From contig JAJXUG010000015.1 in NCBI GenBank assembly GCA_021783095.1, positions 1-64,000 of the forward strand: a stretch of 64,000 nt of DNA, written 5' to 3'. The notes under the pieces were generated by a model that saw only the letters and a list, made by a program, of their open reading frames with translations, searched no databases and was not told the origin of the DNA. The stretch comes from Chloroflexota bacterium. GTDB lineage: Bacteria > Chloroflexota > Limnocylindria > Limnocylindrales > CSP1-4. Positions 22,152-31,043 of the stretch are shown one piece after another; position 1 is the first letter of the stretch, and every line of letters starts with the position of its first letter. Made by a program: the position numbers and the translations under genes.

Positions 22152-24046
22152 GCGAGCCCTACCTGCTCCCGCATCGAGAGCGCGATCGGCGACCGATTCG
22201 GTTCGTGGCGTTCGGCCTCGCGATGGTCATGGTGTTCAGCCTCCTGACGGTTCGCCTGGGCTACCTGCAGATCACGAACGGCCGAACGTACGCGACCATG
22301 GCCGAGGCAAATCGATCGGTCACTGTGGCGATCCCGTCCTCGCGGGGCCTCATCTACGATCGCAAGGGCCGCCTGCTTGTCGCCAACGTCGCGTCCTATG
22401 CGGTCAGGATCACGCCCGCGGACCTGCCGTGGGGCCAGCGGGACGCGGTTGCCGCGCAGCTCGGCGCCCTGCTCAGCATGCAGCCCTCCGACGTCCTCGC
22501 CACGGTGGACAGCGCGACCGGTTCGCAGTTCGACCCGGTGACGATCAAGCAGGACGTCCCGAAAGTCACCGCAGACGTCATCTCAGAGTCGGTGTCGCAG
22601 CTCCCGGGCGTCAGCGTGGCCATCGAGACCCGTCGCGAATACACGACCGGGACCCTGATGTCCCACATCCTCGGGTACACCAGCCAAATCGATCCGGCGA
22701 CCTACGCCCGCCTCCGTGCGTCCGGCTATCTCCCGGACGACGCCATCGGCCAGGCCGGACTGGAGGCGAGCTTCGAGTCGGTGCTTCGAGGGACCTACGG
22801 CCAGCAGGTGATCGAGCGTGACGCCACCGGCAAGAATCTCCAGGTCCTCAAGACCACCAACCCCGTCCAGGGGGCGTCGCTCACGCTGACCATCGACACC
22901 ACAGTGCAGAAGGAGGCCCTGCGCGCCCTCCAATGGGGCATGAAGGCGGCCCACCTCAAGCGCGGCGTCTTCATCGTGATGAACCCGCAGACTGGCGAGG
23001 TCCTCGCGATGGTGAGTCTGCCGACCTACGACGACAACCTCTTCGCGAAGGGCATCTCCCAGGCAGATTTCCAGAAGCTGGCCACCGACAAGACCCAGCC
23101 CCTGATCGACAATTCGGTGCAGTCCCAGTTCGCACCGGGTTCGACGTTCAAGCTCGTGACCGGCTCGGGCGGCCTCCAGGACAAGAAGCTCACCGCGACG
23201 AGCAAGATCCGGACCGCCGCCTACATCACCATCGCGGGGACCAAGTTCTGGGACTGGAACCACCAGGGCTGGGGGATGTGCAACATCTCGTGCGGCTTCG
23301 GCAACTCGTCCGACACCTTCTTCTACCAGGTCGCGACGATGCTCGGCTCCGAGCGGCTCTCGTACTACGCCCACGCCTATGGCTTCGGCCAGCCGACCGG
23401 GATTGACCTGCCGGGCGAGGCGAGCGGCATCATCCCGTCAAACCAGTGGAAGGTCAGCACCTTCGGGCAGCCCATGTTCGCCGGCGAGACCGCGCAGGCG
23501 GGCATCGGGCAGGGCTACGTGGCCGTGACGCCCATCCAGCTCATCAATGCCTACACCGCCCTCGCGAACGGCGGGAAGCTCTACCGCCCCCAGATCGTCG
23601 AGACGATCACCGGCCCCGATGGCCAGGTGATCCAGCCGTTCAAACCCGACCTCATCCGACAGGTTCCCGTGTCGGCTGCGAACCTGCGGACCATGCGCCT
23701 CGCGGCGCGGGCGTCGGTCACCATCCGGCACACCTACAACCTCGTGGACATGCCGGTCAAGGTCGCCGGCAAGTCAGGCACGGCCGAGTTCGGCATCAGG
23801 GACAAGCTCGGCCGGCTGCCGTACCACTCGTGGTTCGTCGGCTGGGTCAACAAGGACCCGACCTCGGCCGACTTCACGAAGACCGACTCGCAGCTGATGT
23901 TCCTGGCCTTCGCGTATTCCGCGAACACCATCGGCAACGCGGCCACCGAGATCGCGAAGGACTTCCTCCAGATCCATTACCACATTCGCCACAACTATCT
24001 GATCCCGGCCCTCATGGTGACCGGCAACTTCGCTGGACAAGGCTGA
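22148..24046 (+). CDS. mrdA: Penicillin-binding protein 2 (elongation transpeptidase)
   Basis: Cross-links peptidoglycan during rod elongation, partnered with RodA. The 632-residue protein starts GTG, overlapping mreD by four bases. One membrane anchor (about 17-40), the dimerisation domain with RGLIYDRKGRLLVAN, then the transpeptidase domain: Ser332-x-x-Lys335 in FAPGSTFK, the SSD triad motif in FGNSSDTFFYQVA, and AGKSGTAEFG near residue 545. TGIDLPGEASGIIP is the usual PBP2 segment. Confidence 0.95.
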   Translation: MSEPYLLPHRERDRRPIRFVAFGLAMVMVFSLLTVRLGYLQITNGRTYATMAEANRSVTVAIPSSRGLIYDRKGRLLVANVASYAVRITPADLPWGQRDAVAAQLGALLSMQPSDVLATVDSATGSQFDPVTIKQDVPKVTADVISESVSQLPGVSVAIETRREYTTGTLMSHILGYTSQIDPATYARLRASGYLPDDAIGQAGLEASFESVLRGTYGQQVIERDATGKNLQVLKTTNPVQGASLTLTIDTTVQKEALRALQWGMKAAHLKRGVFIVMNPQTGEVLAMVSLPTYDDNLFAKGISQADFQKLATDKTQPLIDNSVQSQFAPGSTFKLVTGSGGLQDKKLTATSKIRTAAYITIAGTKFWDWNHQGWGMCNISCGFGNSSDTFFYQVATMLGSERLSYYAHAYGFGQPTGIDLPGEASGIIPSNQWKVSTFGQPMFAGETAQAGIGQGYVAVTPIQLINAYTALANGGKLYRPQIVETITGPDGQVIQPFKPDLIRQVPVSAANLRTMRLAARASVTIRHTYNLVDMPVKVAGKSGTAEFGIRDKLGRLPYHSWFVGWVNKDPTSADFTKTDSQLMFLAFAYSANTIGNAATEIAKDFLQIHYHIRHNYLIPALMVTGNFAGQG

Positions 24047-24049
24047 TCG

Positions 24050-25210
24050 ATGCGCGTGATGCGGGCCGAGCCCGGCCGCTTCGCTGACATCTCCAGCCGG
24101 ACCGTCGGCGCGGTCTGGCGCGCCTACGACCTCCAGCTCACGACCTACGCCGCACTGCTTGGCGCCGTGGGCCTCGTGATGGCCTATGTCAACACGGTCG
24201 AGGCTGGTCAATCAGCGCTTGGCAACGGCAGCGTCTTCTCGCGAGCGCTGCTGTGGTCGGGTCTGGCCATCGTCGTGTACCTGGTGGCCACAGCGTTCAA
24301 CTACCAGTGGCTCAAGACCTTCGCCTGGCCCATCTACGGCGTCAACGTGGGCCTGCTCGTGCTGACCATGGCGATCGGCGACGGCGTGGGCGGCTCCGCC
24401 CGCTGGGTCTCCATCGGGCCGCTCACGTTCCAGTTCTCCGAGCTCGCGAAGATCCTGATGATCGGCGTGTTGGCCGCGTACCTCGGCAACCGTGAGGGGA
24501 AGCTCGATTCGCTCGTGGCGATCCTCGGCGCGGTCATCCTGATCGTGCCTCCGTGGATCCTGGTCATGCTCCAGCCGGACCTCGGAACATCGCTCTGCCT
24601 GCTTGCGATCCTCGCCGGCATGCTGTTCATGTCAGGCGCGAGCCTCATCTGGCTGGGCGCTGGCGCCGCAGCCGTGGTGGCGGCGATCCCGGTCATCTGG
24701 GCGAGGGTGCTGCAGCCGTACCAGCAGCAGCGGATCCTGTCCTTCCTCAACCCGGCCGCCGACACGCAGGGTGCGGGCTGGCAGGTGCAGCAGGCACAGA
24801 TCGCCGTGGGCGCCGGCGGCCCGCTGGGCGTAGGGCTGACCAACGGGGCCCAGGCCAACGGTCAGCTCCTGGCCGTGCGCGAGAGCGACTTCGTCTTCGC
24901 AGTCCTCGCCCAGGAGCTAGGGTTCATCGGGGCCGTTGTGGTGTTCCTCCTGTTCATCGCCCTGCTGTGGCGCGTCCTGGTGGCAGCCTGGCGGTCGAAG
25001 GACTCGTTCGGGACGCTCTTCGGCGCCGGCGTCGCCTCGATGCTGCTCTTCCAGGTGTTCGTGAACGTGGGGATGGTCGTCGGGATCATGCCCGTCACGG
25101 GGATCCCCCTCCCGTTCATCAGCCATGGAGGGGCGTCGCTCGTCAGCATTGCGCTTGGATTGGGGGTGATCCAGAGCGTCAACATTCGCCAACAACGAGC
25201 GCAGTGGTGA
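24050..25210 (+). CDS. rodA: RodA, SEDS-family peptidoglycan glycosyltransferase
   Basis: Polymerises lipid II glycan strands in elongation with PBP2. The 386-residue protein has about ten membrane helices and SEDS signatures: GGSARWVSIGPLTFQFSELA, LQPDLGTSLCL, the ESDFVFAVLAQELGFIGA segment with the catalytic-region Glu/Asp, and the C-terminal GIPLPFISHGGASL. It starts three bases after mrdA and ends 19 bases from the convergent J-domain gene. Confidence 0.95.
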   Translation: MRVMRAEPGRFADISSRTVGAVWRAYDLQLTTYAALLGAVGLVMAYVNTVEAGQSALGNGSVFSRALLWSGLAIVVYLVATAFNYQWLKTFAWPIYGVNVGLLVLTMAIGDGVGGSARWVSIGPLTFQFSELAKILMIGVLAAYLGNREGKLDSLVAILGAVILIVPPWILVMLQPDLGTSLCLLAILAGMLFMSGASLIWLGAGAAAVVAAIPVIWARVLQPYQQQRILSFLNPAADTQGAGWQVQQAQIAVGAGGPLGVGLTNGAQANGQLLAVRESDFVFAVLAQELGFIGAVVVFLLFIALLWRVLVAAWRSKDSFGTLFGAGVASMLLFQVFVNVGMVVGIMPVTGIPLPFISHGGASLVSIALGLGVIQSVNIRQQRAQW

Positions 25211-25229
25211 GACGGCCCGCCGCCGAGGA

Positions 25230-25991
25230 TCAGCGCCGGCGGAACGGGCCGCCCCGCCCCCGCTCGGCCGCGCCCCGGCTGGCCCGGAGGCCCTTTGCCC
25301 TCAGGATCTCGTCGATCTCCTGCTGGTAGGTCCGCCCGATCGGCATCCGGTCGAGCCACTCGAGGTACTCGACCTCGGTCCGCGCGATCTCACCCAGCGA
25401 CCAGCCCGCGTACCGACCGAAGTTGAGGACGCTGCCCGATGGGTGGCCGGGCGGCGGGCCCGAGGCCCCCTCGCCGTCGGGCCGGCTCGTCGCGCCGGAG
25501 GAGAACCCGCCGATCGGCACGCGGCCCGTCGTCCACGCCCTCGGGCCCGGGCCAGCCGCCGCGCTGCTGGCCGTGCTGTCGGCGGGATCGCTCATCGACC
25601 CGAACGGCCGGTTCGCTGACCCGCCCGGCCCCGGCGAGGCGCCAGCCAACTGTGTGGCGCCGGGCGACTTCGTCGTCGCCCGGCCCGGTGGCTCATCGTG
25701 GACGGGAGGCGCCGGGGCCATGCGGGCCGTCCTCGTCTGCGCGTCGGCGGCGGCGACCCATGCCGCGTTGCCCGAGGTGCGCATCCGTCCCCTGTCCACG
25801 GCGGCGCGCTTGATCGGGTCTCGCAGCTGCTCCCACGCCTTGTTGATGGCGATCATCTTCTCGTGGGATTCGGGGTCTCGAGAGACGTCGGGGTGGTACT
25901 TGCGCGCCAGCCGGCGGTAGGCAGCCTCGATGACCTCGGCTTCCGCCTCTGGGTCGACCTGGAGGGCCTTGTACGGGTCCGAGACGCTCAC
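25230..25991 (-). CDS. J-domain protein with C-terminal Gly-Trp-Ser-Leu-Gly domain
   Basis: Residues 1-65 form a J domain (DPYKALQVDPEAEAEVIEAA, with the HPD triad in KYHPDVSRD), which stimulates DnaK ATPase. A Pro/Gly/Ala-rich linker of about 110 residues follows. The last 65 residues, LNFGRYAGWSLGEIARTEVE and YLEWLDRMPIGRTYQQEI, resemble the small domain also attached to some exonucleases and actinobacterial J proteins. GTG 25991 is chosen because GGGGAGG lies upstream. Not a full DnaJ: the zinc and substrate domains are absent. Confidence 0.85.
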   Translation of the reverse strand: MSVSDPYKALQVDPEAEAEVIEAAYRRLARKYHPDVSRDPESHEKMIAINKAWEQLRDPIKRAAVDRGRMRTSGNAAWVAAADAQTRTARMAPAPPVHDEPPGRATTKSPGATQLAGASPGPGGSANRPFGSMSDPADSTASSAAAGPGPRAWTTGRVPIGGFSSGATSRPDGEGASGPPPGHPSGSVLNFGRYAGWSLGEIARTEVEYLEWLDRMPIGRTYQQEIDEILRAKGLRASRGAAERGRGGPFRRR

Positions 25992-26120
25992 CTGCCGCAA
26001 CCTCCCCACCGGCGGTCCGCGTCCTCGATGGCGTGGCGCTTGCGCCCCGCTCGAGAAGGCGGCATGCGCGCGAAGCCAGGCGATGCGACGGCCGACTCCA
26101 TCACAGGCAGACTAGCACGC

Positions 26121-26954
26121 GTGCAATCACCCCCCGAACCCCCCGAACGAGTCGTCGACACCGGGACCTCCGGCGTTCGCGAGGCCGTCCAGCGATGGCG
26201 GCTCGTGATCGCCCGCGAGCCGCGACCGGATGGCCCCGGGCAGCGCGAGCTGCTGGCCGACTGGGATGCAGCGCTGCTCGCCTCCGGCCTGCCGCTGGCG
26301 GGCGTCGACTCACCGCGCGCCAGACCGCGCTTCGTCCTCGCCGCGCCGCTGGGGTCCGGGGTCCGCGCCGAGGCGGAACTGGCCGATCTGTGGCTCGTCG
26401 AGCGGCTTGCGCGCTGGCGCGTGCGTGAAGCGCTGACACCGCGCATGCCGCCCGGCCATGTGCTCGTCGACCTCTACAGCGTGTGGCTCGGGGAGCCGCC
26501 GCTCCCGGGTCGAGTGGCGGCCTCGGTGTACCGGCTGACGCTGGCCATGCCGGCTTCCGCCGAAACGCTGGTGCGCGCGGCGGCGGCTCTGCTCGCGGCC
26601 GAGACCCTGCCCCGGGACCGACGGAAGGGCGAGGCGACCGTCTCCTACGACCTCCGCCCGCTGCTCGCTGATCTCGAGGTGCGGAGCGCGCCGGACGGGC
26701 CGGAGATCCGGATGACGCTTCGTCATGACCCCGCCCGTGGAGTCGGGCGCCCCGACGAGGTGCTGGCTGCGCTCGGCGATGTGCTCGGCATCGGGCCCCT
26801 CGAGCCGAGGGGCCTCTGCCGCGAGAGCCTCGTCCTGGCCGAGCCACCCCCGCCGGAACCGCCCGCTCCGCGCGGACCCCGCCGGCCGCCGGCGAGGCGC
26901 GCGGCCCCGGACGGGTACCCGAACTCGTCCCGCGGCGACACCCGCAACGGCTGA
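26121..26954 (+). CDS. DUF2344 (TIGR03936-type) radical-SAM-associated protein
   Basis: The 277-residue product contains the DUF2344 fold: VQRWRLVIAREPRPDGPGQR, PRFVLAAPLGSGVRAEAELA, then PPGHVLVDLYSVWLGEPPLP. This domain normally sits at the end of, or next to, a TIGR03960 radical SAM protein and beside rplU-rpmA; here the ribosomal genes follow but no radical SAM partner is in the window upstream. The GTG start lacks a clear ribosome-binding site and the true start could be further downstream. The C-terminus is Pro/Arg-rich. Confidence 0.7.
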   Translation: MQSPPEPPERVVDTGTSGVREAVQRWRLVIAREPRPDGPGQRELLADWDAALLASGLPLAGVDSPRARPRFVLAAPLGSGVRAEAELADLWLVERLARWRVREALTPRMPPGHVLVDLYSVWLGEPPLPGRVAASVYRLTLAMPASAETLVRAAAALLAAETLPRDRRKGEATVSYDLRPLLADLEVRSAPDGPEIRMTLRHDPARGVGRPDEVLAALGDVLGIGPLEPRGLCRESLVLAEPPPPEPPAPRGPRRPPARRAAPDGYPNSSRGDTRNG

Positions 26955-26956
26955 CG

Positions 26957-26986
26957 TTGACGCCGCTCGCCTATCCACCATAAACT
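26957..26986 (+). promoter_or_regulatory. Promoter for rplU-rpmA
   Basis: TTGACG (26957-26962), 18 bases, TAAACT (26981-26986), leaving about 80 bases of leader before rplU. Confidence 0.6.
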
Positions 26987-27074
26987 CTCCGTTCGCGCCC
27001 GCGCAGGTCGTCGGCGCCTCTCCATGTCCACGCTGCGGTCGCCCCGCGGCCGCCATTCGCTCTTCCGAGGACCC

Positions 27075-27752
27075 ATGTACGCAGTCATCGAGACCGGCGG
27101 GAAGCAATACCGCGTCGAGGTCGGCACCCAGCTCGAAGTCGAGCTGCTCGACGTGGAGCCCGGCCAGTCCATCACGCTCGACCGTGTGCTCCTCGTCGCT
27201 GACGGGGGCGACGCAACCGTTGGCACGCCCGTGGTCGAGAACGCAGCCGTCGAGGCCCACGTGGTCGGGCAGGAGCGTGGTGAGAAGGTCATCGCCTTCA
27301 AGTACCGGCCCAAGGCGCGCCGCCGGGTCAAGAAGGGCCACCGCCAGGAGCTGACGGTCCTGCGGATCGCCGACATCCGCTTCAACGGCAAGAGCGCCGC
27401 GGAGGGCATGGCGAAGATCGACTCCGACAAGGCGGCCGCAAAGGCCAAGCTCGAGGAGGCCGCCGCTCGCCAGGCCGCTGAGGACGCCGCGCTCGCCGCG
27501 AAGCTGGCCGCCAAGGCCGAGGCCAAGCCGGCCAAGCCCGAGGCCAAGGCGAAGGCCCCCAAGAAGGCAGCCGCCGAGGAGGCAGCCGCCGAGGAGGCAG
27601 CCGCCGAGGAGGCAGCTCCCGCCGAGCCGGCCGAAGTGCAGGCGGCCGCAGAGACCCCGGCCGATGAGACCGTCTTTGCTGCGGATCCGGTCGCCGATGA
27701 GACCACCACCAAGCCGGCGCCCAAGCGCACGCGCACCAAGAAGGACGAGTAG
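27075..27752 (+). CDS. rplU: Ribosomal protein bL21 with long Ala/Lys/Glu tail
   Basis: Residues 1-103 are a complete bL21 (MYAVIETGGKQYRVEVG, KVIAFKYRPKARRRVKKGHR, LTVLRIADI). The remaining 120 or so residues are a low-complexity Ala/Lys/Glu tail containing three exact AAAEE repeats; bL21 is normally about 103 residues. It would protrude from the large subunit. rpmA starts three bases after the stop. Confidence 0.96.
   Translation: MYAVIETGGKQYRVEVGTQLEVELLDVEPGQSITLDRVLLVADGGDATVGTPVVENAAVEAHVVGQERGEKVIAFKYRPKARRRVKKGHRQELTVLRIADIRFNGKSAAEGMAKIDSDKAAAKAKLEEAAARQAAEDAALAAKLAAKAEAKPAKPEAKAKAPKKAAAEEAAAEEAAAEEAAPAEPAEVQAAAETPADETVFAADPVADETTTKPAPKRTRTKKDE
27567..27611 (+). repeat. Three exact 15-bp tandem repeats in rplU
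   Basis: Unit GCAGCCGCCGAGGAG, three copies in frame, encoding AAAEE-type repeats of the bL21 tail. Likely length-variable between strains. Confidence 0.9.
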
Positions 27753-27755
27753 GCA

Positions 27756-28037
27756 ATGGCGCACAAGAAAGCCGGCTCAAGTGTCAAGAACGGCCGCGAC
27801 AGCGCTGGCCAGCGCCTGGGCGTCAAGTCCGGCGACGGCCAGCTGGTCCACTCCGGCTCGATCATCGTCCGCCAGCGCGGCATGACCTTCGTGTCCGGTG
27901 AGGGCACTGGTCTGGGCCGCGACTACACGATCTTCGCCACGGTCAACGGCCGCGTGAAGTTCGACCACAAGACCCGCGACAAGAAGCGCGTCCGGGTCGT
28001 CGCCGAAGCGGCCGAGACGGTCGCGGCGGAGGCCTAG
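27756..28037 (+). CDS. rpmA: Ribosomal protein bL27
   Basis: 93 residues starting [20 protein letters not shown], the bL27 N-terminus that reaches the peptidyl-transferase centre. IVRQRGMTF and [16 protein letters not shown] follow. There is no N-terminal extension needing proteolytic removal. The C-terminus carries a short Glu/Ala tail. Confidence 0.97.
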   Translation: MAHKKAGSSVKNGRDSAGQRLGVKSGDGQLVHSGSIIVRQRGMTFVSGEGTGLGRDYTIFATVNGRVKFDHKTRDKKRVRVVAEAAETVAAEA

Positions 28038-28102
28038 GCCCGATCACATAGCGGCGTTCACCGGCAGGCAGGACCTGCGCGGACGGCGCCGAAGGAGCAC
28101 TC

Positions 28103-28315
28103 GTGAAGCCCAAGACACATCCGAAGTACTTCCAGGCCACGGTCCACTGCGGCTCGTGCGGGACGGAGTACACCCTCGGGTCCACCCGGCAGGAGCTGCG
28201 CGTTGACGTGTGCAGCAACTGCCACCCGTTCTACACGGGCAAGCAGAACATCATCGACACCGCAGGCCAGGTCGAGCGCTTCCAGCGCCGCCTCGAGCGC
28301 CAGGCACGCGCCTGA
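28103..28315 (+). CDS. rpmE: Ribosomal protein bL31 (zinc type)
   Basis: 70 residues with the four-Cys zinc set (CGSC and CSNC) and the KPKTHPKYFQ start. The C+ form stores zinc and is exchanged for a C- paralogue under zinc limitation in many bacteria. The ribosome-binding site is GAAGGAG. It is 65 bases from rpmA and followed by a terminator. Confidence 0.96.
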   Translation: MKPKTHPKYFQATVHCGSCGTEYTLGSTRQELRVDVCSNCHPFYTGKQNIIDTAGQVERFQRRLERQARA

Positions 28316-28353
28316 CGGTCCGCCGGGATCGCTCGGCAGCCCGCACCCCGCTG

Positions 28354-28375
28354 ACGGCGCCCGCAAGGGCGCCGT
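28354..28375 (+). terminator. Stem-loop after rpmE
   Basis: ACGGCGCCC, loop GCAA, GGGCGCCGT, a perfect 9-bp stem followed by TCGTG. It ends the rplU-rpmA-rpmE transcript. The rest of the gap to the convergent reductase gene shows nothing else. Confidence 0.75.
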
Positions 28376-28470
28376 TCGTGATTCCCGGGACGTGAAGCGT
28401 GGCGCCGGCGACGAGCTGGCGCGCGGCGGCGCCGCCGCAGGCCCACGATGATCGCCGCGCGAAGTGCGCC

Positions 28471-28917
28471 CTACGACCGGGCCCCGTACGGGTCCAGGAC
28501 GAAGACGGGGATCAGGCGATCGGTCTTCTTCTGGTAGTTCGCGTAGTCGGGCCACGCCTCGACCGCCCGCCTCCACCACAGGTCTCGCTCGCTGCCGGTC
28601 GCCTCGTGCGCCAGGTAGTCGCGCTTGACGGGCCCGTCCTGCAGCTCCACGAGCGGGTGCACCACCAGGTTGTGGTACCAAGTGGGGTTCTCGGGTGCGC
28701 CGCCCTTGGAGGCGACCACCGCGTAGGAGCCATCGTGCTCGACGCGCATCAGCGGGGTCTTGCGCAGCTTGCCGCTCCGCGCCCCGACCGAGGTCAAGAC
28801 GATGATCGGCTTGCCCATGAGCGTGTTCGCCTCGGCTCCGGCGGACGCCTCGAAGCGCTCAACCTGATCGCGGGCCCGCAGCGACGTGCTGGGTGCGTAG
28901 TCTCCGGTGAGGGGCAT
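28471..28917 (-). CDS. Deazaflavin (F420)-dependent nitroreductase-family protein (DUF385)
   Basis: 148 residues with the DDN-family pattern: [40 protein letters not shown], and [16 protein letters not shown]. Relatives in actinobacteria reduce quinones or nitro compounds with F420H2. This suggests, but does not prove, F420 use in this organism. ATG 28917 has GGAGG eight bases upstream and is preferred over 28935. Confidence 0.88.
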   Translation of the reverse strand: MPLTGDYAPSTSLRARDQVERFEASAGAEANTLMGKPIIVLTSVGARSGKLRKTPLMRVEHDGSYAVVASKGGAPENPTWYHNLVVHPLVELQDGPVKRDYLAHEATGSERDLWWRRAVEAWPDYANYQKKTDRLIPVFVLDPYGARS

Positions 28918-28941
28918 GGCCCCATCCTCCCACATTCGGCG

Positions 28942-29727
28942 CTAGAGCTCGCGTCTCCGGAACGAGGCCATGGCTCCCGCCGCCATGACACCGACGACGA
29001 TGATCGACCCCGCGATCGCGGTGGCGAGCTTCGTCCCGTCCACGTCGCCGACCTTGTCGGCCGCGAGCGAGAGGGCCGGGCCGGCCAGCCCTGCGGGCAG
29101 CCACTGATCCACAGCGGGGATCACCGCCGCGATGTTCAGGGCGATCAAGCCCACGAAGCCCAGGCCCGCCGCGGCCGTGGTGGAGCCGGTCGCCGCCGAC
29201 GCCCAGAGCGTGAGCGACGCCCACGCGAAGAGCGCCAGCCAGTCGAGGGCGGCGAGGGCGATCCAGCCGCCGACCGGCAGCGTCTCGAACAGGATGGCCG
29301 TGTAGACCCAGGCCACGACGGCGGCAAGCGCCGTCGCGATCGCGAGGACGACGCCGATCGCCACCAGCTTCGCCGCCAGGAACGCCGGTCGGCCCACCGG
29401 CTGGGCGAGCACCAGGGCCGCAGTCCCGCGATCCAGCTCGCCCGACACGGCACCCATCGCCAGGGCGATTGCCGCCAGGGCTCCCAGCTGGCCGAGGTTC
29501 TTCTGGAGCTGGCCGATTCCAGCCGATGCATCGGCGAGCGGCAACGGGATTCCCGTCGCCTGATCGCCCAGCGCGGCCTTGAGGATGTCGGGCAGGAACT
29601 TGGCGGTCAGCGGCGAGACCAGGCCCACGAGCACGAACAGCAGGGCCAGCAGCGGCAGCCGCCGCGTCCGCCGGGCCTCCGCAAGCTCTTTCACCAGGAG
29701 GACCGAGAACCCCCGCAAGCTGGTCAT
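28942..29727 (-). CDS. ABC-2 type permease
   Basis: A 261-residue membrane protein with six predicted helices. It has the ABC-2/NosY-like opening (RGFSVLLVKELAEARRTRRL), the RGTAALVLAQPVGRPAFLAA segment after helix 2, and a C-terminal helix ending in basic residues. The ATPase encoded upstream overlaps it by four bases, so the two form one exporter or integrity-type ABC system. Substrate unknown. Confidence 0.85.
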   Translation of the reverse strand: MTSLRGFSVLLVKELAEARRTRRLPLLALLFVLVGLVSPLTAKFLPDILKAALGDQATGIPLPLADASAGIGQLQKNLGQLGALAAIALAMGAVSGELDRGTAALVLAQPVGRPAFLAAKLVAIGVVLAIATALAAVVAWVYTAILFETLPVGGWIALAALDWLALFAWASLTLWASAATGSTTAAAGLGFVGLIALNIAAVIPAVDQWLPAGLAGPALSLAADKVGDVDGTKLATAIAGSIIVVGVMAAGAMASFRRREL

Positions 29728-31040
29728 GCTGCTGCCTCCGATCCATTGCCCGTGAGGCGAAGGAACACGTCTTCGAGGGTTGGCCGAGCTCTCGCCACCG
29801 ACACCACTGCCACGCCTGAGTCACCCACCTCGGGCAGGAGCTGGCGCGACGCGACGCCGACGTCCGAAACGGCGATGGTCAGCACGCCGTGCTCGGCGAC
29901 CGCCGCGGTGACCCAGGCGAGGCCCCGCAGGCGATCCGCGAGCGCCTGAAGGCCCGCATCCTCGCCCGGCTCCGCCTCCACGCGCCACACCGGCTGGGCA
30001 TAGCGCTCCAAGAGCTCATCGAGTGAGCCCTCCACGACGAGGTCCCCGTGGTCGAGGATCGCCACCCGGTCGCAGATCCGCTCCACATCGCCGAGGACGT
30101 GGCTCGAGAACAGGACGGTGGTCTCCCCGCGGAGCGAGGCGATCAGCCCGAGGACGTCGCGGCGCCCCTCCGGGTCGAGTGCGCTGACCGGCTCGTCGAG
30201 GATGACGACGGGCGGGCGGTGGACGAGGGCGCCCGCGATGCCGAGACGCTGGCGCATGCCGCCCGAGTAGGCTCCGGCGCGGCGGTCGGCGGCATCGCGC
30301 AGGGCCACGCGCCCGAGCGCGTCATCGATGGCGGTCTCGAGCGCTGCGCCCGACATCCCGTGCAGGCGCCCGACCAGCCGCAGCTGCTCGCGGCCGGTCA
30401 TCCAGCCGTAGGCGCGCGGATCCTGCTCGAGGTAGCCAAGCCGGCTGCGGACCCCGATCGGGTCCTGCGCGGGATCGAGCCCCGCGACTGACGCGCGGCC
30501 GGACGTCGGGTGGGTGAGCCCCGCGAGGAGCCGCAGGCAGGTGGTCTTGCCGGCGCCGTTGGGCCCGAGGAGCCCGAACACGGAGCCGGCCGGCACCGAC
30601 AGGTCCAGGCCGCCGAGCGCCAGCACCCCGCCCGGGTAGCGACGGACGAGCCGCTCGACCACGATGGCAGGCGGGGCGTCGGGCAGCGGGGCGGCCCTCG
30701 GCGCCTCGAGCGCGGCCCGGACCTCCGCGGGAACCTGGGCGATCGGCTGCGCCACGATCGGCGGGTCGTTGGGGCTCCCCCAGCCGGGGAGCGCGCCCGA
30801 GACCGGCGCCTCGTCGATCGGCCCCTCCTCGCGTCCGACCAGGAAGTACATGATCGGCCCGATGAGGTTGACGAACACGATGATGACCGCCCAGATCGCT
30901 TTGCTGCCGCCCCGTACCCGCCGCTCCTCGCGCAGCAGGTCAAATGCCGCCAGCAGGATCAGGCCGAACTGGATGATCGCGACCGGTACGACCAGCGCGA
31001 TGACGACAGGCGAGATCCCGTCCAGAACCTTCAAGTTCAC
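29724..31040 (-). CDS. ABC ATPase with N-terminal PLDc_N-type membrane domain
   Basis: Residues 1-75 contain two membrane helices and the PLDc_N pattern (LREERRVRGGSKAIWAVIIV, FVNLIGPIMYFLVGREEGP). Residues 120-430 are a complete ABC-2 ATPase: Walker A GPNGAGKTT, signature YSGGMRQRL, Walker B VVILDEPVSALDP, switch SSH. In Bacillus the PLDc_N-like YxlE is a separate protein beside the YxlFG ABC transporter; here the two are fused, tethering the ATPase to the membrane. The downstream permease overlaps by four bases; the SdpI-like gene lies upstream. Confidence 0.88.
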   Translation of the reverse strand: MNLKVLDGISPVVIALVVPVAIIQFGLILLAAFDLLREERRVRGGSKAIWAVIIVFVNLIGPIMYFLVGREEGPIDEAPVSGALPGWGSPNDPPIVAQPIAQVPAEVRAALEAPRAAPLPDAPPAIVVERLVRRYPGGVLALGGLDLSVPAGSVFGLLGPNGAGKTTCLRLLAGLTHPTSGRASVAGLDPAQDPIGVRSRLGYLEQDPRAYGWMTGREQLRLVGRLHGMSGAALETAIDDALGRVALRDAADRRAGAYSGGMRQRLGIAGALVHRPPVVILDEPVSALDPEGRRDVLGLIASLRGETTVLFSSHVLGDVERICDRVAILDHGDLVVEGSLDELLERYAQPVWRVEAEPGEDAGLQALADRLRGLAWVTAAVAEHGVLTIAVSDVGVASRQLLPEVGDSGVAVVSVARARPTLEDVFLRLTGNGSEAAA

Positions 31041-31043
31041 CTG

